Shown in pieces: positions 44,260-54,456 of a stretch of 59,094 nucleotides of DNA. Position 1 is the stretch's first letter, and the number at the start of each line of letters is the position of its first letter. Where the stretch lies: assembly GCA_030427825.1 (NCBI GenBank), contig JAUICO010000013.1, positions 1 through 59,094 on the forward strand, in the 5' to 3' direction. This DNA comes from a bacterium. Lineage in GTDB: Bacteria; Myxococcota_A; Bradymonadia; REDH01. The notes beneath the pieces are model-generated. The model did no database searches. It saw nothing but the letters and a program-made list of their open reading frames with translations, and was not told where the DNA came from. A program made the position numbers and the translations under genes.

Positions 44260-46224
44260 TCAGTCGCAGCCACAGTCAGGCGTGCTGCACGTCAGTCGCA
44301 CCGCCAGGTCATACTCGCCTTCGTCATCAAATGCGCTGGAGCCGTCGGCGACGATGATGATCCAGCCGTCTCGGGGCGCGACATAGGTTGTCTGATGGCG
44401 AGTTTCACGGTCCTCGCAATACACCCGATTGCCACACGAGGTGTCGTCGCAGCCGTTGTTCTCGAAGATCTTCAGCGTGCCGCTCCAGCTGAACTCGTCG
44501 AAGCTGCACGGGTCACCGGTCTCATAGTCGAGTGACACGGTCTCGCCCTCACGCATGTACAGGCGAAAGGTCTGGTCGTTGTTGGCGTCCCAGCAGTCGC
44601 CGGAGCTGTCGAATCGATCGCGAGCACCGCAGGTGTCGCCCGAGACGTTGATGCCCGGATTGTTCGCCGACACGCGCCCCAGGACCCGGGCATTGGAGCA
44701 GCCATCCGTGCTCTGGGTTCCGGTAACGCACGCCGCTGCCGGGGGCGGGCAGCCTTCATCACCGAGGCAGGTACCGTCTGCCTGGCACACATCGTCGTCG
44801 GTGAGGGCGTTGCCGTCGTCGCAGGCGCCGCCCACGTTCTTGGCGCTCGCGGCACACTGCGAGGTACCATCGCAACTGAAGGTCTGGCAGGCGGTGTCCA
44901 TGCCTGTGCAGTCGATCGCCGTACCCGGCTGGCAGACGGCGCCGGCCGCACAGACGTCGCCCCAGGTGCAGGGGTCCCCGTCATCGCAGGCGGTACCTGT
45001 CAGTGGGAACTCATCACAGGTGCTTGTGCCGTTGCATTCGCGGTCGATGCAGAGGCTGTCGACACAGGTGGTCGCTGTGCCGGAGCCGCAGTTGCCGGCC
45101 GCGTCACAGCGGTCATTGTAGGTGCAGAGATCGCCGTCGTTGCACACGGCTCCGGTGTTCGGAATTACGGTGCAGGACGCGCTGCCATTGCACTCGCGGT
45201 CGGCGCAGGCCGTGTCCGTGCAATCTACCGAGGTGCCTCCGCAGCTGCCGGATGCGCACCGGTCAGAGTGGGTGCAGCTGTCACCGTCATCGCAGGCGTT
45301 GGCCTGGCGCCAGGCCCAGACAGAGCCGACGTTGGTGCACCAATAGGTCGAGCCGCCACAGCTGACCTCCTGGCAGGGGTTGTTGCTGATCGCGTCGCAG
45401 CGATAGGTCGTGCCGCCGCTGCAGCTCCCTACCGCGCCGGCAGCACCGCAGCCGCTGCATGACGCCCCGGCAGAGAGCTCGTTCGCGCCGCAGCTGTCAG
45501 GACAGGCGCTCGCTTCGGTCTGACACCCGGCACCGTCTGCACAGGTCCCGACGCAGCATTCGTTGCCTTCCCCCGGCCCGCAGGTCGGCGGCAGGGTCCC
45601 GGCGCAGTTGCCGGCGCCGTCACAGCGGTCGTTTGTACTGCACGCCTCTCCGTCGTCGCAGAAGATTCCGTCGTCATAGAACTCGCAGGCTCCTGCGCCA
45701 TCACACCATCCGGTGGTGCCGCAGCTTGCCGCAGCGGTCTGGGTGCACTCGCCTTCGGGATCCGCGAGGGTGCCATACGGCGAGCAGGTGCCTTCGGTCC
45801 CGGCGAGGCCGCAATTCTCGCAGACGCCATCGCAGGCCTGGTCGCAGCAGTACCCGTCGACGCAGGCGAGGCCCTCACACACTGCCACCGCGTTCGCGAC
45901 CGTGCACGCGCATCCGGGACCCAGGCAGCCGACATCCGGTGTGTCGGGCTGTGTGTCCGCCGTGTCGGCCACGTCAGGCGGGTCGACGACTTCAGGTTCG
46001 TCCTGCACGTCGTTCACGTCGGCTACATCTGCGACGTCCAACTCTTCGCCGGTATCCGAGACTTCGGCACCGACATCAGCCGGTGTCGTGTCCTGACGGT
46101 CGGTGTCCTGCGTACGAACATCCGGGACGGGACGGCCCGCATCTGCTCCGTCGTCGGGGGTCGCGCCGGCACACGCGGCAAGACCCAGAGCCAGACAACA
46201 TATCACCAATGACCGCATAAACAT
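44260..46224 (-). CDS. Cys-rich lipoprotein with Asp/Val linker and PPC-like C-terminal domain
   Basis: The 654-residue product begins with a lipoprotein signal (ALGLAAC), then a low-complexity Asp/Val/Glu/Thr linker to about residue 100. A long Cys-rich array of the form CDDGDxCTxxDRCDxxGNC, with CNG and CQ spacers, follows to about residue 490. The C-terminal 130 residues look like a beta-sandwich related to bacterial pre-peptidase domains (FRLYMREGETVSLDYE, GWIIIVADG). This is a surface protein of unknown function. ATG 46224 has GCGGAGTTGCGG before it and is better supported than a longer frame. It ends convergent with the cysteine synthase gene. Confidence 0.83.
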   Translation of the reverse strand: MFMRSLVICCLALGLAACAGATPDDGADAGRPVPDVRTQDTDRQDTTPADVGAEVSDTGEELDVADVADVNDVQDEPEVVDPPDVADTADTQPDTPDVGCLGPGCACTVANAVAVCEGLACVDGYCCDQACDGVCENCGLAGTEGTCSPYGTLADPEGECTQTAAASCGTTGWCDGAGACEFYDDGIFCDDGEACSTNDRCDGAGNCAGTLPPTCGPGEGNECCVGTCADGAGCQTEASACPDSCGANELSAGASCSGCGAAGAVGSCSGGTTYRCDAISNNPCQEVSCGGSTYWCTNVGSVWAWRQANACDDGDSCTHSDRCASGSCGGTSVDCTDTACADRECNGSASCTVIPNTGAVCNDGDLCTYNDRCDAAGNCGSGTATTCVDSLCIDRECNGTSTCDEFPLTGTACDDGDPCTWGDVCAAGAVCQPGTAIDCTGMDTACQTFSCDGTSQCAASAKNVGGACDDGNALTDDDVCQADGTCLGDEGCPPPAAACVTGTQSTDGCSNARVLGRVSANNPGINVSGDTCGARDRFDSSGDCWDANNDQTFRLYMREGETVSLDYETGDPCSFDEFSWSGTLKIFENNGCDDTSCGNRVYCEDRETRHQTTYVAPRDGWIIIVADGSSAFDDEGEYDLAVRLTCSTPDCGCD

Positions 46225-46328
46225 CCGCAACTCCGCCACTATCTGGCCGTCGTAACCATCCCAATCCATCTTCAATGCCGGCAGTGTATCAGGAGTTCTG
46301 TGGATTCAGGAACTCGATTGGCGACGAC

Positions 46329-48554
46329 TCAGAACCCGTCGATGATCGCGTTCAACGTTGCGCTGGGGCGCATCGCGGCCGCCGCGCGGGCATCATCCGG
46401 GTCGTAGTAGCCGCCGATGTCCATCGGAGGCCCCTGCACCGCGTTCAGTTCTGCCACGATCTTCGCCTCGTTTTCTTCCAGGCTTGCTGCCAGAGGCGCG
46501 AAGCGCTCAGCGAGCTCGGCGTCCGTGCTCTGGTCGGCCATCGCGCGTGCCCAGTACATCGCGAGATAGAAGTGGCTGCCGCGGTTATCGAGCTCTCCCA
46601 CCTTTCTGGAAGGCGACTTGTTGGTCAGCAGGTATTTCGTCGTCGCGTCGTCGAGGGTCTCTCCCATGATGCGAGCACCCGGGATCGAGTAGCGATCGCC
46701 GAGGTGATCGAGGGAGACGGCCAAGGCGAGGAACTCGCCGAGCGAGTCCCAGCGCAGATGGTTCTCCTTGTTGAACTGCTGCACATGCTTGGGCGCAGAG
46801 CCGCCGGCTCCGGTCTCGAAGAGTCCACCGCCGGCCATCAGGGGCACGATGCTGAGCATCTTGGCGCTGGTTCCCAGCTCGAGAATTGGAAAAAGGTCAG
46901 TGAGGTAGTCGCGTAGCACGTTTCCGGTCACCGAGATCGTGTCCTGGCCGCGGCGGATTCGCTGCAGCGAGAACTTCGTCGCCTCGACCGGCGACTTTAT
47001 GTGAATCTCGAGGCCGCGGACGTCCTCTTCGTTCAGGCTTTCGCGCACCCTGGCGATGAGCTGCGCGTCGTGCTGCCGCTCCTCATCGAGCCAGAAGACC
47101 GCCGGCGCGCGTGTAGCGCGGGCCCGCGCGATCGCCAGCTTCACCCAATCCCGAATCGGCGCGTCTTTTACCTGGCAGGCGCGCCAGATATCGCCGGCCT
47201 GCACCTGATGCTCGGTCAGCACTGCGCCATCGCCGGCAACAATTCTCACCACACCATCAGCGGCGATCTCAAAGGTCTTGTCGTGTGAGCCGTACTCTTC
47301 GGCCTTCTGCGCCATCAAACCGACGTTCGGAACGCTGCCCATCGTCGTCGGGTCGAAGGCACCGTTCGCTCGGCAATCGTCGATGACCGCCTGGTAGAGG
47401 CCCGCGTAGCTGCTGTCGGGAATGACCGCGAGGCAGTCCTGTTGCCTGCCTTCGGCGTTCCACATCTGGCCCGATGTACGAATCATCGCCGGCATGGAGG
47501 CGTCGATGATCACGTCGCTGGGCACATGCAGGTTTGTGATTCCGCGGTCCGAGTCCACCATCGCGAGGTCCGGTCCGGCCGCATATACCGCCTTGATTTC
47601 TGCTTCAATTTCCGCGCGCTTATCTTCAGAGATCTCATCCAGCTTCTCAACAAGGTCACCAAAGCCATTCTTCACATCGACGCCCAGCTCTTCGAAGAGC
47701 TCGCCGTGCTTCTCGAAGAGGTCAGCAAAGTAGACTTCAACCGCGTGGCCGAAGATGATCGGGTCCGAGACCTTCATCATCGTCGCCTTCATGTGCAGCG
47801 AAAAAAGTACGCCGGTGTCACGGGCCACTTTCACCTGCTCTGCAAGGAAGGCTACGAGCTGCGCGCGGCTCATGTAGGTGGCGTCGATGATCTCGCCGGC
47901 CTGCAACGGCAGGTCTGCCTTGAGTACCGTGACGCTTCCGTCGGCCCCCACGTGCTCAATACGGGCATTCGTTGCATCGTCGACCGTCACCGAGAGCTCG
48001 TTCGCGTAGAAGTCCCCGGCGCTCATGGTGGCGACAGCGGTCTTCGAATCTGCGCTCCACGCGCCCATGCGGTGGGGATTGGCGCGGGCATACTCTTTGA
48101 CGGCCTTGGGCGCGCGACGATCCGAGTTTCCTTCGCGAAGCACCGGGTTTACGGCGCTGCCCTTCACGCGGTTGTAGCGCGCCAGAATCGAGCGCTCTTC
48201 ATCCGTCTCGGGCTCATCGGGGTAATCCGGCAGCGCATAGCCCTTCGCCTGCAGCTCCTCGATGGCCGCCTTCAGCTGGGGCACAGAGGCGCTGATATTC
48301 GGCAGTTTGATGATGTTTGCCGCCGGCGTCTTCGCCAGATCACCCAGCTCTGCGAGATGGTCGTCCACCCGCTGCTCATCGGTGAGAGCGTCCGGGAACA
48401 CCGCGAGAATTCGGCCTGCAAGCGAGATGTCGCGGGTCTCGACGTGCACACCGGCAGCTCCGGCAAATGCCTGAATAATAGGCAGAAGTGACCAGGTGGC
48501 GAGCGCGGGGGCTTCGTCAGTCTTCGTGTAAATGATCGTAGGTGTAGCGGACAT
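46329..48554 (-). CDS. icd: Monomeric NADP-dependent isocitrate dehydrogenase
   Basis: The 741-residue product is a monomeric-type isocitrate dehydrogenase. It has [27 protein letters not shown], then [29 protein letters not shown] and [47 protein letters not shown] near the active site. It converts isocitrate to 2-oxoglutarate with NADP+. Its length is the usual one for this family, which has no sequence similarity to dimeric IDH. ATG 48554 has CGGAGTGCCGC upstream. It is divergent from the PPOX-fold protein gene. Confidence 0.95.
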   Translation of the reverse strand: MSATPTIIYTKTDEAPALATWSLLPIIQAFAGAAGVHVETRDISLAGRILAVFPDALTDEQRVDDHLAELGDLAKTPAANIIKLPNISASVPQLKAAIEELQAKGYALPDYPDEPETDEERSILARYNRVKGSAVNPVLREGNSDRRAPKAVKEYARANPHRMGAWSADSKTAVATMSAGDFYANELSVTVDDATNARIEHVGADGSVTVLKADLPLQAGEIIDATYMSRAQLVAFLAEQVKVARDTGVLFSLHMKATMMKVSDPIIFGHAVEVYFADLFEKHGELFEELGVDVKNGFGDLVEKLDEISEDKRAEIEAEIKAVYAAGPDLAMVDSDRGITNLHVPSDVIIDASMPAMIRTSGQMWNAEGRQQDCLAVIPDSSYAGLYQAVIDDCRANGAFDPTTMGSVPNVGLMAQKAEEYGSHDKTFEIAADGVVRIVAGDGAVLTEHQVQAGDIWRACQVKDAPIRDWVKLAIARARATRAPAVFWLDEERQHDAQLIARVRESLNEEDVRGLEIHIKSPVEATKFSLQRIRRGQDTISVTGNVLRDYLTDLFPILELGTSAKMLSIVPLMAGGGLFETGAGGSAPKHVQQFNKENHLRWDSLGEFLALAVSLDHLGDRYSIPGARIMGETLDDATTKYLLTNKSPSRKVGELDNRGSHFYLAMYWARAMADQSTDAELAERFAPLAASLEENEAKIVAELNAVQGPPMDIGGYYDPDDARAAAAMRPSATLNAIIDGF

Positions 48555-48733
48555 GCGGCACTCCGGCAGGTTCTGTGGCGGTGGCCCGGGCGGTATCGCG
48601 CGTTCCGGACCTGAAACTCGGCGGCACCGATGAAGCACATTCCGGCGTCGATCTCCACAGCGCGCGAAGGGGGACACCGGGATCCTGCGGTGCTATCCTC
48701 TGTGCCACACGATCAACGCGGAAGGATCCGGCT

Positions 48734-49153
48734 ATGAGCGAGACCCAGGCGCTACAATCTCTTGAAGGTCAGGCGTATATCTCGCTGGAAACGTTCAGAA
48801 AGAACGGCAGCGGCGTGAAAACCCCGGTCTGGTTCGCACGGGTCGACGACCACATCGTGGTCTACACCATGGCGGACTCGTACAAGGTGAAACGACTGCG
48901 ACGAAACCCCGCGTGCCGAATCGCAGCCTGCAATGTTAGCGGTAGTAAGATTCTCGGAGACTGGCACGCCGGCACCGCAACGCTCCTCGGCGATGGCGAT
49001 GAGAGCCGCACCAGGGATGCGTATCGCGCGCTGGGAAAGAAGTACGGCATGCAGAAGGCGATGTTGGACGCCGGTGCAAAGCTGCGCTCTATCCTGCGCC
49101 CCCAGAAGAAGCGCCTCGTGATGGAGATTCGCTTCGACGCAGCATCCCCCTGA
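48734..49153 (+). CDS. PPOX-fold (pyridoxamine 5'-phosphate oxidase-like) protein
   Basis: The 139-residue product has a split-barrel fold of the kind in PPOX-class F420-dependent oxidoreductases. Examples are YISLETFRKNGSGVKTPVWFA, HIVVYTMADSYKVKRLRRNPACRIAACNVSG and LVMEIRFDA. It may bind FMN, F420 or haem, and no partner is evident. ATG 48734 has CGGAAGGATCCGGCT upstream. It is followed eight bases later by the lldD-like gene and is likely in an operon with it. Confidence 0.85.
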   Translation: MSETQALQSLEGQAYISLETFRKNGSGVKTPVWFARVDDHIVVYTMADSYKVKRLRRNPACRIAACNVSGSKILGDWHAGTATLLGDGDESRTRDAYRALGKKYGMQKAMLDAGAKLRSILRPQKKRLVMEIRFDAASP

Positions 49154-49161
49154 GGAGGACC

Positions 49162-50328
49162 ATGGCTTCCGATCGTTCCATGCAGCTGCTGCCCGCGACC
49201 GCGAGTGACTACCGAGAGCTCGCCCGAAAACGGGTGCCTCGACAGCTCTTCGACTACGTGGACGGCGGCGCCTACGACGAGATCAGCCTCCATGAGAACA
49301 TCGCAGCCCTGCAGCAGATACGACTGCGTCAGCGCGTGATGCGCGACGTGTCGTCGATCAACCTGAGTACCGAAGTCTTCGGGCGCCGTTGGTCTTTGCC
49401 TGTCGCCCTCGGTCCGGTCGGGCTTATCGGCATGTTCGCACGACGCGGCGAAGTGCAGGCTGCTCGCGCTGCTGACGCGGCGGGCGTCCCCTTCTGCGAG
49501 TCCACCGTCTCCATCTGCCCTGTCGAAGAGGTCGCAGCGGCGACGAACAATCCGCTGTGGTTTCAGCTCTACGTGATGCGCGACCGCGGGTACGCCGAGG
49601 GGCTGATGGCCCGTGCGACAGCGGCGGGCTGCGAAGTGCTCGTGCTCACCGTCGATCTCGCGGCTGTGGGGGCGCGGTACCGCGACACCCGAAACGGAAT
49701 GGTGGAGTCGCCGAGCCTGCCGGGGCGCCTGCGCAAAGCCTGGGACATCGTCAGCCATCCCCAGTGGCTCGTAGATGTCGGCATCCGCGGCAAGCCTCTG
49801 ACCTTCGGCAATCTGGAGCAGGCGGTGCCCGGCGCCCGCAAGCCACAGGACTTTAAGGAATGGGTCGACTCCCAGTTCGACCCGGGTGTCACGTGGAAGG
49901 ACATCGAGTGGGTGCGCAGCCACTGGGACGGACCGGTCGTCGTCAAAGGCGTCATGGATCCGGAGGACGCGCGCGCTGCTGTCGACGCCGGCGTTGATGG
50001 CATCGTCGTCTCGAATCACGGCGGCCGGCAGCTGGACGGCGTGAAGAGCTCCGCCGAGGTGTTGCCCTCGGTGGTTGAGGCCGTCGCGGGCCGTGCCACC
50101 GTGCTCGCCGACGGAGGAATCCGCACCGGCCTCGACGTCGTAAAGATGCTCTCACTCGGTGCTGATGCCTGCCTCCTCGGACGCGCCTGGGCCTTTGCCC
50201 TCGCCGCGGCCGGCGAAGCCGGGGTCCGTCACGTGCTCAACGTCATCGAGCGGGAGATGCTCGTCGCGATGGCGCTGACGGCTACCACCGACGTTGGCGA
50301 TCTCGGGCCGCACACGCTGGATCCCTGA
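49162..50328 (+). CDS. lldD: FMN-dependent alpha-hydroxy-acid dehydrogenase (L-lactate dehydrogenase type)
   Basis: The 388-residue product has the alpha-hydroxy acid oxidase fold with GYAEGLMARATAAGCEVLVLTVD (loop 4), TWKDIEWV, and the active-site signature VSNHGGRQLDG carrying the catalytic His. It oxidises L-2-hydroxy acids such as lactate using FMN, passing electrons to quinone or oxygen. The ATG is preceded by a near-perfect CTGAGGAGGACC. It is likely co-transcribed with the PPOX-fold gene and followed by the MYXO-CTERM-like protein gene. Confidence 0.93.
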   Translation: MASDRSMQLLPATASDYRELARKRVPRQLFDYVDGGAYDEISLHENIAALQQIRLRQRVMRDVSSINLSTEVFGRRWSLPVALGPVGLIGMFARRGEVQAARAADAAGVPFCESTVSICPVEEVAAATNNPLWFQLYVMRDRGYAEGLMARATAAGCEVLVLTVDLAAVGARYRDTRNGMVESPSLPGRLRKAWDIVSHPQWLVDVGIRGKPLTFGNLEQAVPGARKPQDFKEWVDSQFDPGVTWKDIEWVRSHWDGPVVVKGVMDPEDARAAVDAGVDGIVVSNHGGRQLDGVKSSAEVLPSVVEAVAGRATVLADGGIRTGLDVVKMLSLGADACLLGRAWAFALAAAGEAGVRHVLNVIEREMLVAMALTATTDVGDLGPHTLDP

Positions 50329-50451
50329 TGGGTGCCTCTTCCGCCTACAGTGGGCACGCCCTCCTCGGTGGGAACCTCAGTGACCCGGCGTTGTCCCTGT
50401 TACAACCATGACGCAACGAGCGAACGAAGCGGAGCACACGGAGAAGACGGC

Positions 50452-51255
50452 ATGACGACGACGAAACCTGTAGAAACGACGTGCAGCGCTGTGCTCGCTG
50501 CAGTCGCCGTGTTCCTGGCGGCGGCCGCGTTGTCCACCGCGGCCTCTGCGGACGCCCTGCCGCCAAACGTGCGGGTCATCGAGTACACCTTCACCGTCGA
50601 CAACATCGACGAGTTTCCTGACCACGTCTTCGTGATCTCTCCGACAACAAATTCGGGATTCGGGTACGTGTACGACCCCGAGGTCGGACCACCCCGGGCG
50701 CTGATCGCCGAGGGTCGCCGCGGCGAGCCCTCGCGTCTCCTGGCGTTTCCGCGCGCGTCCTTCGAAGCGGCAAACCCCGAGCCGGTCATGCACCCGCACG
50801 GGATCAACGACGCGATGGTCCAGGTGGTTCCCAACACACGGGGCGTATCGCTGCGCGCCGAGCAGCCGTTGACGCTGCACCGGCAGGTCCGCCCCTCGGA
50901 CCCTGCCCTCTCCGTCGAACGCGTGTTTCACATTGAAAGCCTGACGGACTCCGAGTTCGTGCTCTCCATTGTCCGCGAGGTGCAGACCAACACGGACGGA
51001 ACCCTGCAGATCATCATCAGCGACGAGGCGGCGACCGACGGCAACGACGCGCCCGCGAGTCAGGCGCTCGCTGCAGAGGACGACCGCGAAGCGGTGGACG
51101 AGGGAGAATCGGCAGCCGCAACAGGCGACGAGGCGCCCGCGACGCAGGAAAGCCGACCGAAGCGGGGCTGCGCGACCGGGCGCGGCGGTTTCGCCGCCGG
51201 GATCGCCCTGTGGGCCTTCGGCTCCCTCATGCTGCTCAGGTCGCGCCGGACCTGA
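50452..51255 (+). CDS. Exported protein with MYXO-CTERM-like C-terminal sorting tail
   Basis: The 267-residue product has a signal peptide (ending near ASADALP), a beta-rich core of about 150 residues with no recognised family, an Ala/Glu/Asp linker and a C-terminus RGCATGRGGFAAGIALWAFGSLMLLRSRRT-like tail. The tail has a Cys-Gly region, a hydrophobic helix and a basic end (positions about 239-267). This is the plan of MYXO-CTERM domains, where the Cys is thought to be cleaved and lipidated after secretion. ATG 50452 has GGAGAAGACGGC upstream. A strong lineage clue. Confidence 0.78.
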   Translation: MTTTKPVETTCSAVLAAVAVFLAAAALSTAASADALPPNVRVIEYTFTVDNIDEFPDHVFVISPTTNSGFGYVYDPEVGPPRALIAEGRRGEPSRLLAFPRASFEAANPEPVMHPHGINDAMVQVVPNTRGVSLRAEQPLTLHRQVRPSDPALSVERVFHIESLTDSEFVLSIVREVQTNTDGTLQIIISDEAATDGNDAPASQALAAEDDREAVDEGESAAATGDEAPATQESRPKRGCATGRGGFAAGIALWAFGSLMLLRSRRT

Positions 51256-51276
51256 CGCGCGCGCACCGCGCCGGAG

Positions 51277-52062
51277 TCACGCGCGGGGGCGCTGATCCGG
51301 CCGGACGAACATCCACTCCGTGTCGCTCGATAGCTCCGGGCGAAAGCTGTAGTCCCCGGCGCTGAAGTGCTTGAGGTCCTCGGCGGTGTCGATGCGATTG
51401 CGAATCATGTACCGCGCCATCATCCCCCGCGCCTGCTTCGCAGAGAAGCTGATGAAGCGCAGCTCGCCGTCTCGCTCTTCACGAAAGCTGCAGGTGAGCA
51501 CCGGGCCGTCGAGCTTATCCGTACGGACCGCCTTGAAGTACTCCGCCGACGCGAGATGGACGACCGTGCGGTCGGCGTGGCCCTCCAGCGCATCATTGAT
51601 TGCACCGGTGATGCGATCGCCCCAGAAGCGGTACAGCGACGGGCCGCGTCGCGTGCGCAGCGCGGTCCCCATCTCGAGACGATAGGGTTGAATCAGGTCG
51701 AGGGGCCGAACCACGCCGTAAAAGCCTGAGAGGATGCGTAGGTGGTCCTGCGCCCATGCAAGATCGGCGTCATCGAGGCTGTTTGCGTCGAGTCCGCGGT
51801 ACGTGTCTCCGTTGAACAGGAAGGCTGCGGGTTTTGCGTTGGCTTCGGTGAAGGGGAACTCGACGCGCTGAAAGCGGTCGCGGTTACGCTTCGCGAGCTC
51901 ATCGCTGACGCCCATCAGCTTCTGGATCTTCGGTGCCGTCAGACGACGGGTCGTGACGGCCAGCTTCTCGACGTCGTCACCGAGCGCAATCGATGTGGAC
52001 GGAACACGTCGCTCCATCGGCGACTCGTTCAACAGTTTTGCGGGCGAGACAACGGCGATCAT
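51277..52062 (-). CDS. yaaA: YaaA family peroxide-stress protein
   Basis: The 261-residue product is a YaaA/UPF0246 protein: MIAVVSPAKLLNES, FLFNGDTYRGLDA, ILSGFYGVVRPLDLIQPYRLEMG and FISFSAKQARGMMARYMI. YaaA lowers free iron during peroxide stress in Escherichia coli. The start has TGAGGTCCC just before ATG 52062. The C-terminus is complete. It is downstream of the CopD-like gene on the same strand, with an 86-base gap. Confidence 0.93.
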   Translation of the reverse strand: MIAVVSPAKLLNESPMERRVPSTSIALGDDVEKLAVTTRRLTAPKIQKLMGVSDELAKRNRDRFQRVEFPFTEANAKPAAFLFNGDTYRGLDANSLDDADLAWAQDHLRILSGFYGVVRPLDLIQPYRLEMGTALRTRRGPSLYRFWGDRITGAINDALEGHADRTVVHLASAEYFKAVRTDKLDGPVLTCSFREERDGELRFISFSAKQARGMMARYMIRNRIDTAEDLKHFSAGDYSFRPELSSDTEWMFVRPDQRPRA

Positions 52063-52148
52063 GGGACCTCACGAGAGCGAATCGGTGCGCGCAACGGCGA
52101 TCTGGTGAGCCGCAGGCCCGGTGTCAACGCTGGGATCGATGGCTCACT

Positions 52149-52538
52149 TCAGAGCACCACGGCCGCTGCCACCACGCACAGGCTGACCAGCATGATCAAC
52201 ACCTGAATCACACCGCGCAGAGCCGGTCCGGTCCGCTTCGCGGTGACCTGATGCACGCCCGCCAGAATCAAGACCAGCGCTACCAGACCCAGCTTCGTGT
52301 GGAGCGCGCCGTCGGACCACGAAAACCCCATCAACTGCACCTGCAGGACGCCGGTAACGATCGCGACGAGCATCGCCGTCCAGCTGAGGCGCGCGAACTG
52401 CCGCGCCGACGCACGAAGCAGCTCGATATCGGCACCGGCCTTGCGCAGCGCGACCACAAGCGCCGCCAACGTTACGAGGCCGCCGACCCAGATTGCGACG
52501 GCGACAAGATGAAGAAAGCGAACAATGTAGAGTTCCAT
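52149..52538 (-). CDS. CopD-like membrane protein
   Basis: The 129-residue product has four predicted transmembrane helices and starts MELYIVRFLHLVAVAIWVGG. It contains His residues near helix ends (FLHLVAVAIWVGG, ALHTKLGLVALVLILAGVHQ), as in CopD-like and related small membrane proteins thought to move copper or haem electrons. The start is ATG 52538, chosen because the signature HLVAVAIWVGG is at the N-terminus; the frame upstream belongs to no known family and overlaps the carboxylesterase gene. The CopD assignment is plausible but not firm. Confidence 0.72.
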   Translation of the reverse strand: MELYIVRFLHLVAVAIWVGGLVTLAALVVALRKAGADIELLRASARQFARLSWTAMLVAIVTGVLQVQLMGFSWSDGALHTKLGLVALVLILAGVHQVTAKRTGPALRGVIQVLIMLVSLCVVAAAVVL

Positions 52539-52703
52539 AGAAGTCGACGGGCCGGAGTCTGGCAAAACGGAGTCGGAGCGACAGCGTCCGACAGCCGGCG
52601 GGTTTGCAAACCACGGACAATGCCGCAAGATGCATTGCCGAGGGCCGGCGCTCTGCGATGATCGTCGCAGCCGCCGCGGGCACTCACGGTAGGGGGACCG
52701 AAC

Positions 52704-54425
52704 ATGCGCAAGACGAACTTCGAATGGCGGGTTGCCACGTGTACCTGTGCCCTTCTGGCCGCGATGGCGCTGTCGGCCTGCGGCGACGACGAGCCGACTT
52801 CGGACGCGGACACCGGCGACGATGCGGCAGCCCATGACGCCGACGCCGGCGATAGCGCGGATGACGGCGATGGTGCCGATACGGGGGCTGACGCCGACGA
52901 CGCGGACAGTGACGGCGATGTTGTTGAGGCACCGACCATCGAGGTCATGACGACCAACGGACCCGTCCGTGGGCGCGCCCGCAACGGACACGTCGCGTTT
53001 CTCGGTATCCCCTACGCGGCACCACCGACCGGAGACGCGCGCTTCAAGGCGCCTACCGCGCCCGAGCCGTGGACCGAGACGCTGGTTCTCGGCGGCGACA
53101 AGCCCGATCGATGCCCGCAGACAGTCCCGGTTATCGGGGACACCGGCGTCGAGGACTGCCTCTTCGTGAATGTGCACGTGCCACACCCCACGCCCGAGGA
53201 CGCACCTGTGCTCGTGTGGATTCACGGGGGTGGGTTTACGCTCGGCGAAGGCATGCAGACCGACGGCGGCACCGCCGGCGACATCCTCGCTCGCGAAGAG
53301 GGAATCATCGTCGTCAGCATGAACTATCGCCTGGGCGCTCTCGGCTTCCTCGCCCACCCCGCCCTCTCTGCGGAAAATGGTGGAGTCAGCGGAAACTACG
53401 GATTCCTCGATCAGGTGGCGGCCCTCGAATGGGTGCGCGACAACGCAGCGGCATTTGGCGGCGACCCGACCCGGGTCACCATCGCCGGTCAATCCGCCGG
53501 CGGCATGAGTGTGTGCCTGCACCTGGTGAGCGAGCAGAGCCGTCCGCTGTACCGCGGCGCGATCATCATGAGCGGTCCCTGCCAACGAGGCTTTGCCCTG
53601 GCGGACGCCGAAGCCCAGGGCGAGCGCTTTGCCGCCGAGCTGCCGACACCCTGCGATTCCGCTGATGATGTCGCTGCCTGCCTGCGCGCAACGCCGCTAG
53701 ATGACATCATGTCGACGCTTCCCGGCAGTGACGAGTTCATCACCATCAGCGACGACACCGCCCTGTGGCTGCCCATCATCGACGGAACGGTGATTCCGAC
53801 AGACAACGCCACGGCCTTTGAAACCGGCAACTTCGCACAGGTACCGATTCTTGCCGGCTACACCGAGAACGAAGGTCGCGTCTTTGCGACGCTTGGCGAC
53901 ACCACCGTCTCAGCCGAGGAGTACGAGCAGGCGCTACGCGACGTCGCTGTCGGTGCCGGCGCCGACCCGGACTCAGTGGTCGCCGCGTATCCCCTCAACG
54001 GCGACGACCCTACCCTGCGCTACTTCGATGCGATTGGCGACAGCCTCCTCACCTGCAGCGCGCGTGCCTCAATGCAGGCAATCTCGGCTCATACTGACAT
54101 GTGGGGTTACTACTTCACCTATCCTGACGCGGGCTTCCAGCTGCCGACAGAGATCGACCTGGGCGCATTTCATTCCGGCGAGGTGCAGTACATTTTCGGA
54201 CACCCGGCGAGCCTCTTCGAGAGCGAACTTACCGGCGACGACCTCGCACTGCATCACGAAATGCGGCCGATCTGGGGCTCGTTCGTTCGCGACGGAGCAC
54301 CTGCGACAGACGCCGTTGTTGACTGGCCGCAATACAGCGGGGGCGGCGACCGCTTTCTCGTGTTGGACCGAACTCTCGAGCTCACCACCGCCGCTGCCGC
54401 GGATCGCTGCGACGTCTGGCCATAG
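52704..54425 (+). CDS. Carboxylesterase type B lipoprotein
   Basis: The 573-residue product has a lipoprotein signal (MALSAC), an Asp/Ala/Gly linker to about residue 75, and a type B carboxylesterase domain. The nucleophile elbow is TIAGQSAGGMSV (Ser in GQSAGG), the oxyanion loop is VWIHGGGFTLGEG, and FLGIPYAAPPTGDARF is the N-terminal signature. The C-terminal acid and His regions (YTENEGRVFA, GAFHSGEVQYIFGHP) fit the family. It hydrolyses carboxylic esters, probably at the cell surface. The start follows AGGGGGACCGAAC. Confidence 0.92.
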   Translation: MRKTNFEWRVATCTCALLAAMALSACGDDEPTSDADTGDDAAAHDADAGDSADDGDGADTGADADDADSDGDVVEAPTIEVMTTNGPVRGRARNGHVAFLGIPYAAPPTGDARFKAPTAPEPWTETLVLGGDKPDRCPQTVPVIGDTGVEDCLFVNVHVPHPTPEDAPVLVWIHGGGFTLGEGMQTDGGTAGDILAREEGIIVVSMNYRLGALGFLAHPALSAENGGVSGNYGFLDQVAALEWVRDNAAAFGGDPTRVTIAGQSAGGMSVCLHLVSEQSRPLYRGAIIMSGPCQRGFALADAEAQGERFAAELPTPCDSADDVAACLRATPLDDIMSTLPGSDEFITISDDTALWLPIIDGTVIPTDNATAFETGNFAQVPILAGYTENEGRVFATLGDTTVSAEEYEQALRDVAVGAGADPDSVVAAYPLNGDDPTLRYFDAIGDSLLTCSARASMQAISAHTDMWGYYFTYPDAGFQLPTEIDLGAFHSGEVQYIFGHPASLFESELTGDDLALHHEMRPIWGSFVRDGAPATDAVVDWPQYSGGGDRFLVLDRTLELTTAAAADRCDVWP

Positions 54426-54438
54426 GCGGCGGGTTCAA

Positions 54439-54452
54439 CGGTGTCGGCACCG
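54439..54452. terminator. Possible small hairpin between convergent genes
   Basis: CGGTG-TCGG-CACCG forms a five-pair stem with a four-base TCGG loop, 14 bases past the carboxylesterase stop and five bases before the end of the convergent msrA. No U-tract follows. Confidence 0.3.
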
Positions 54453-54456
54453 AAAC

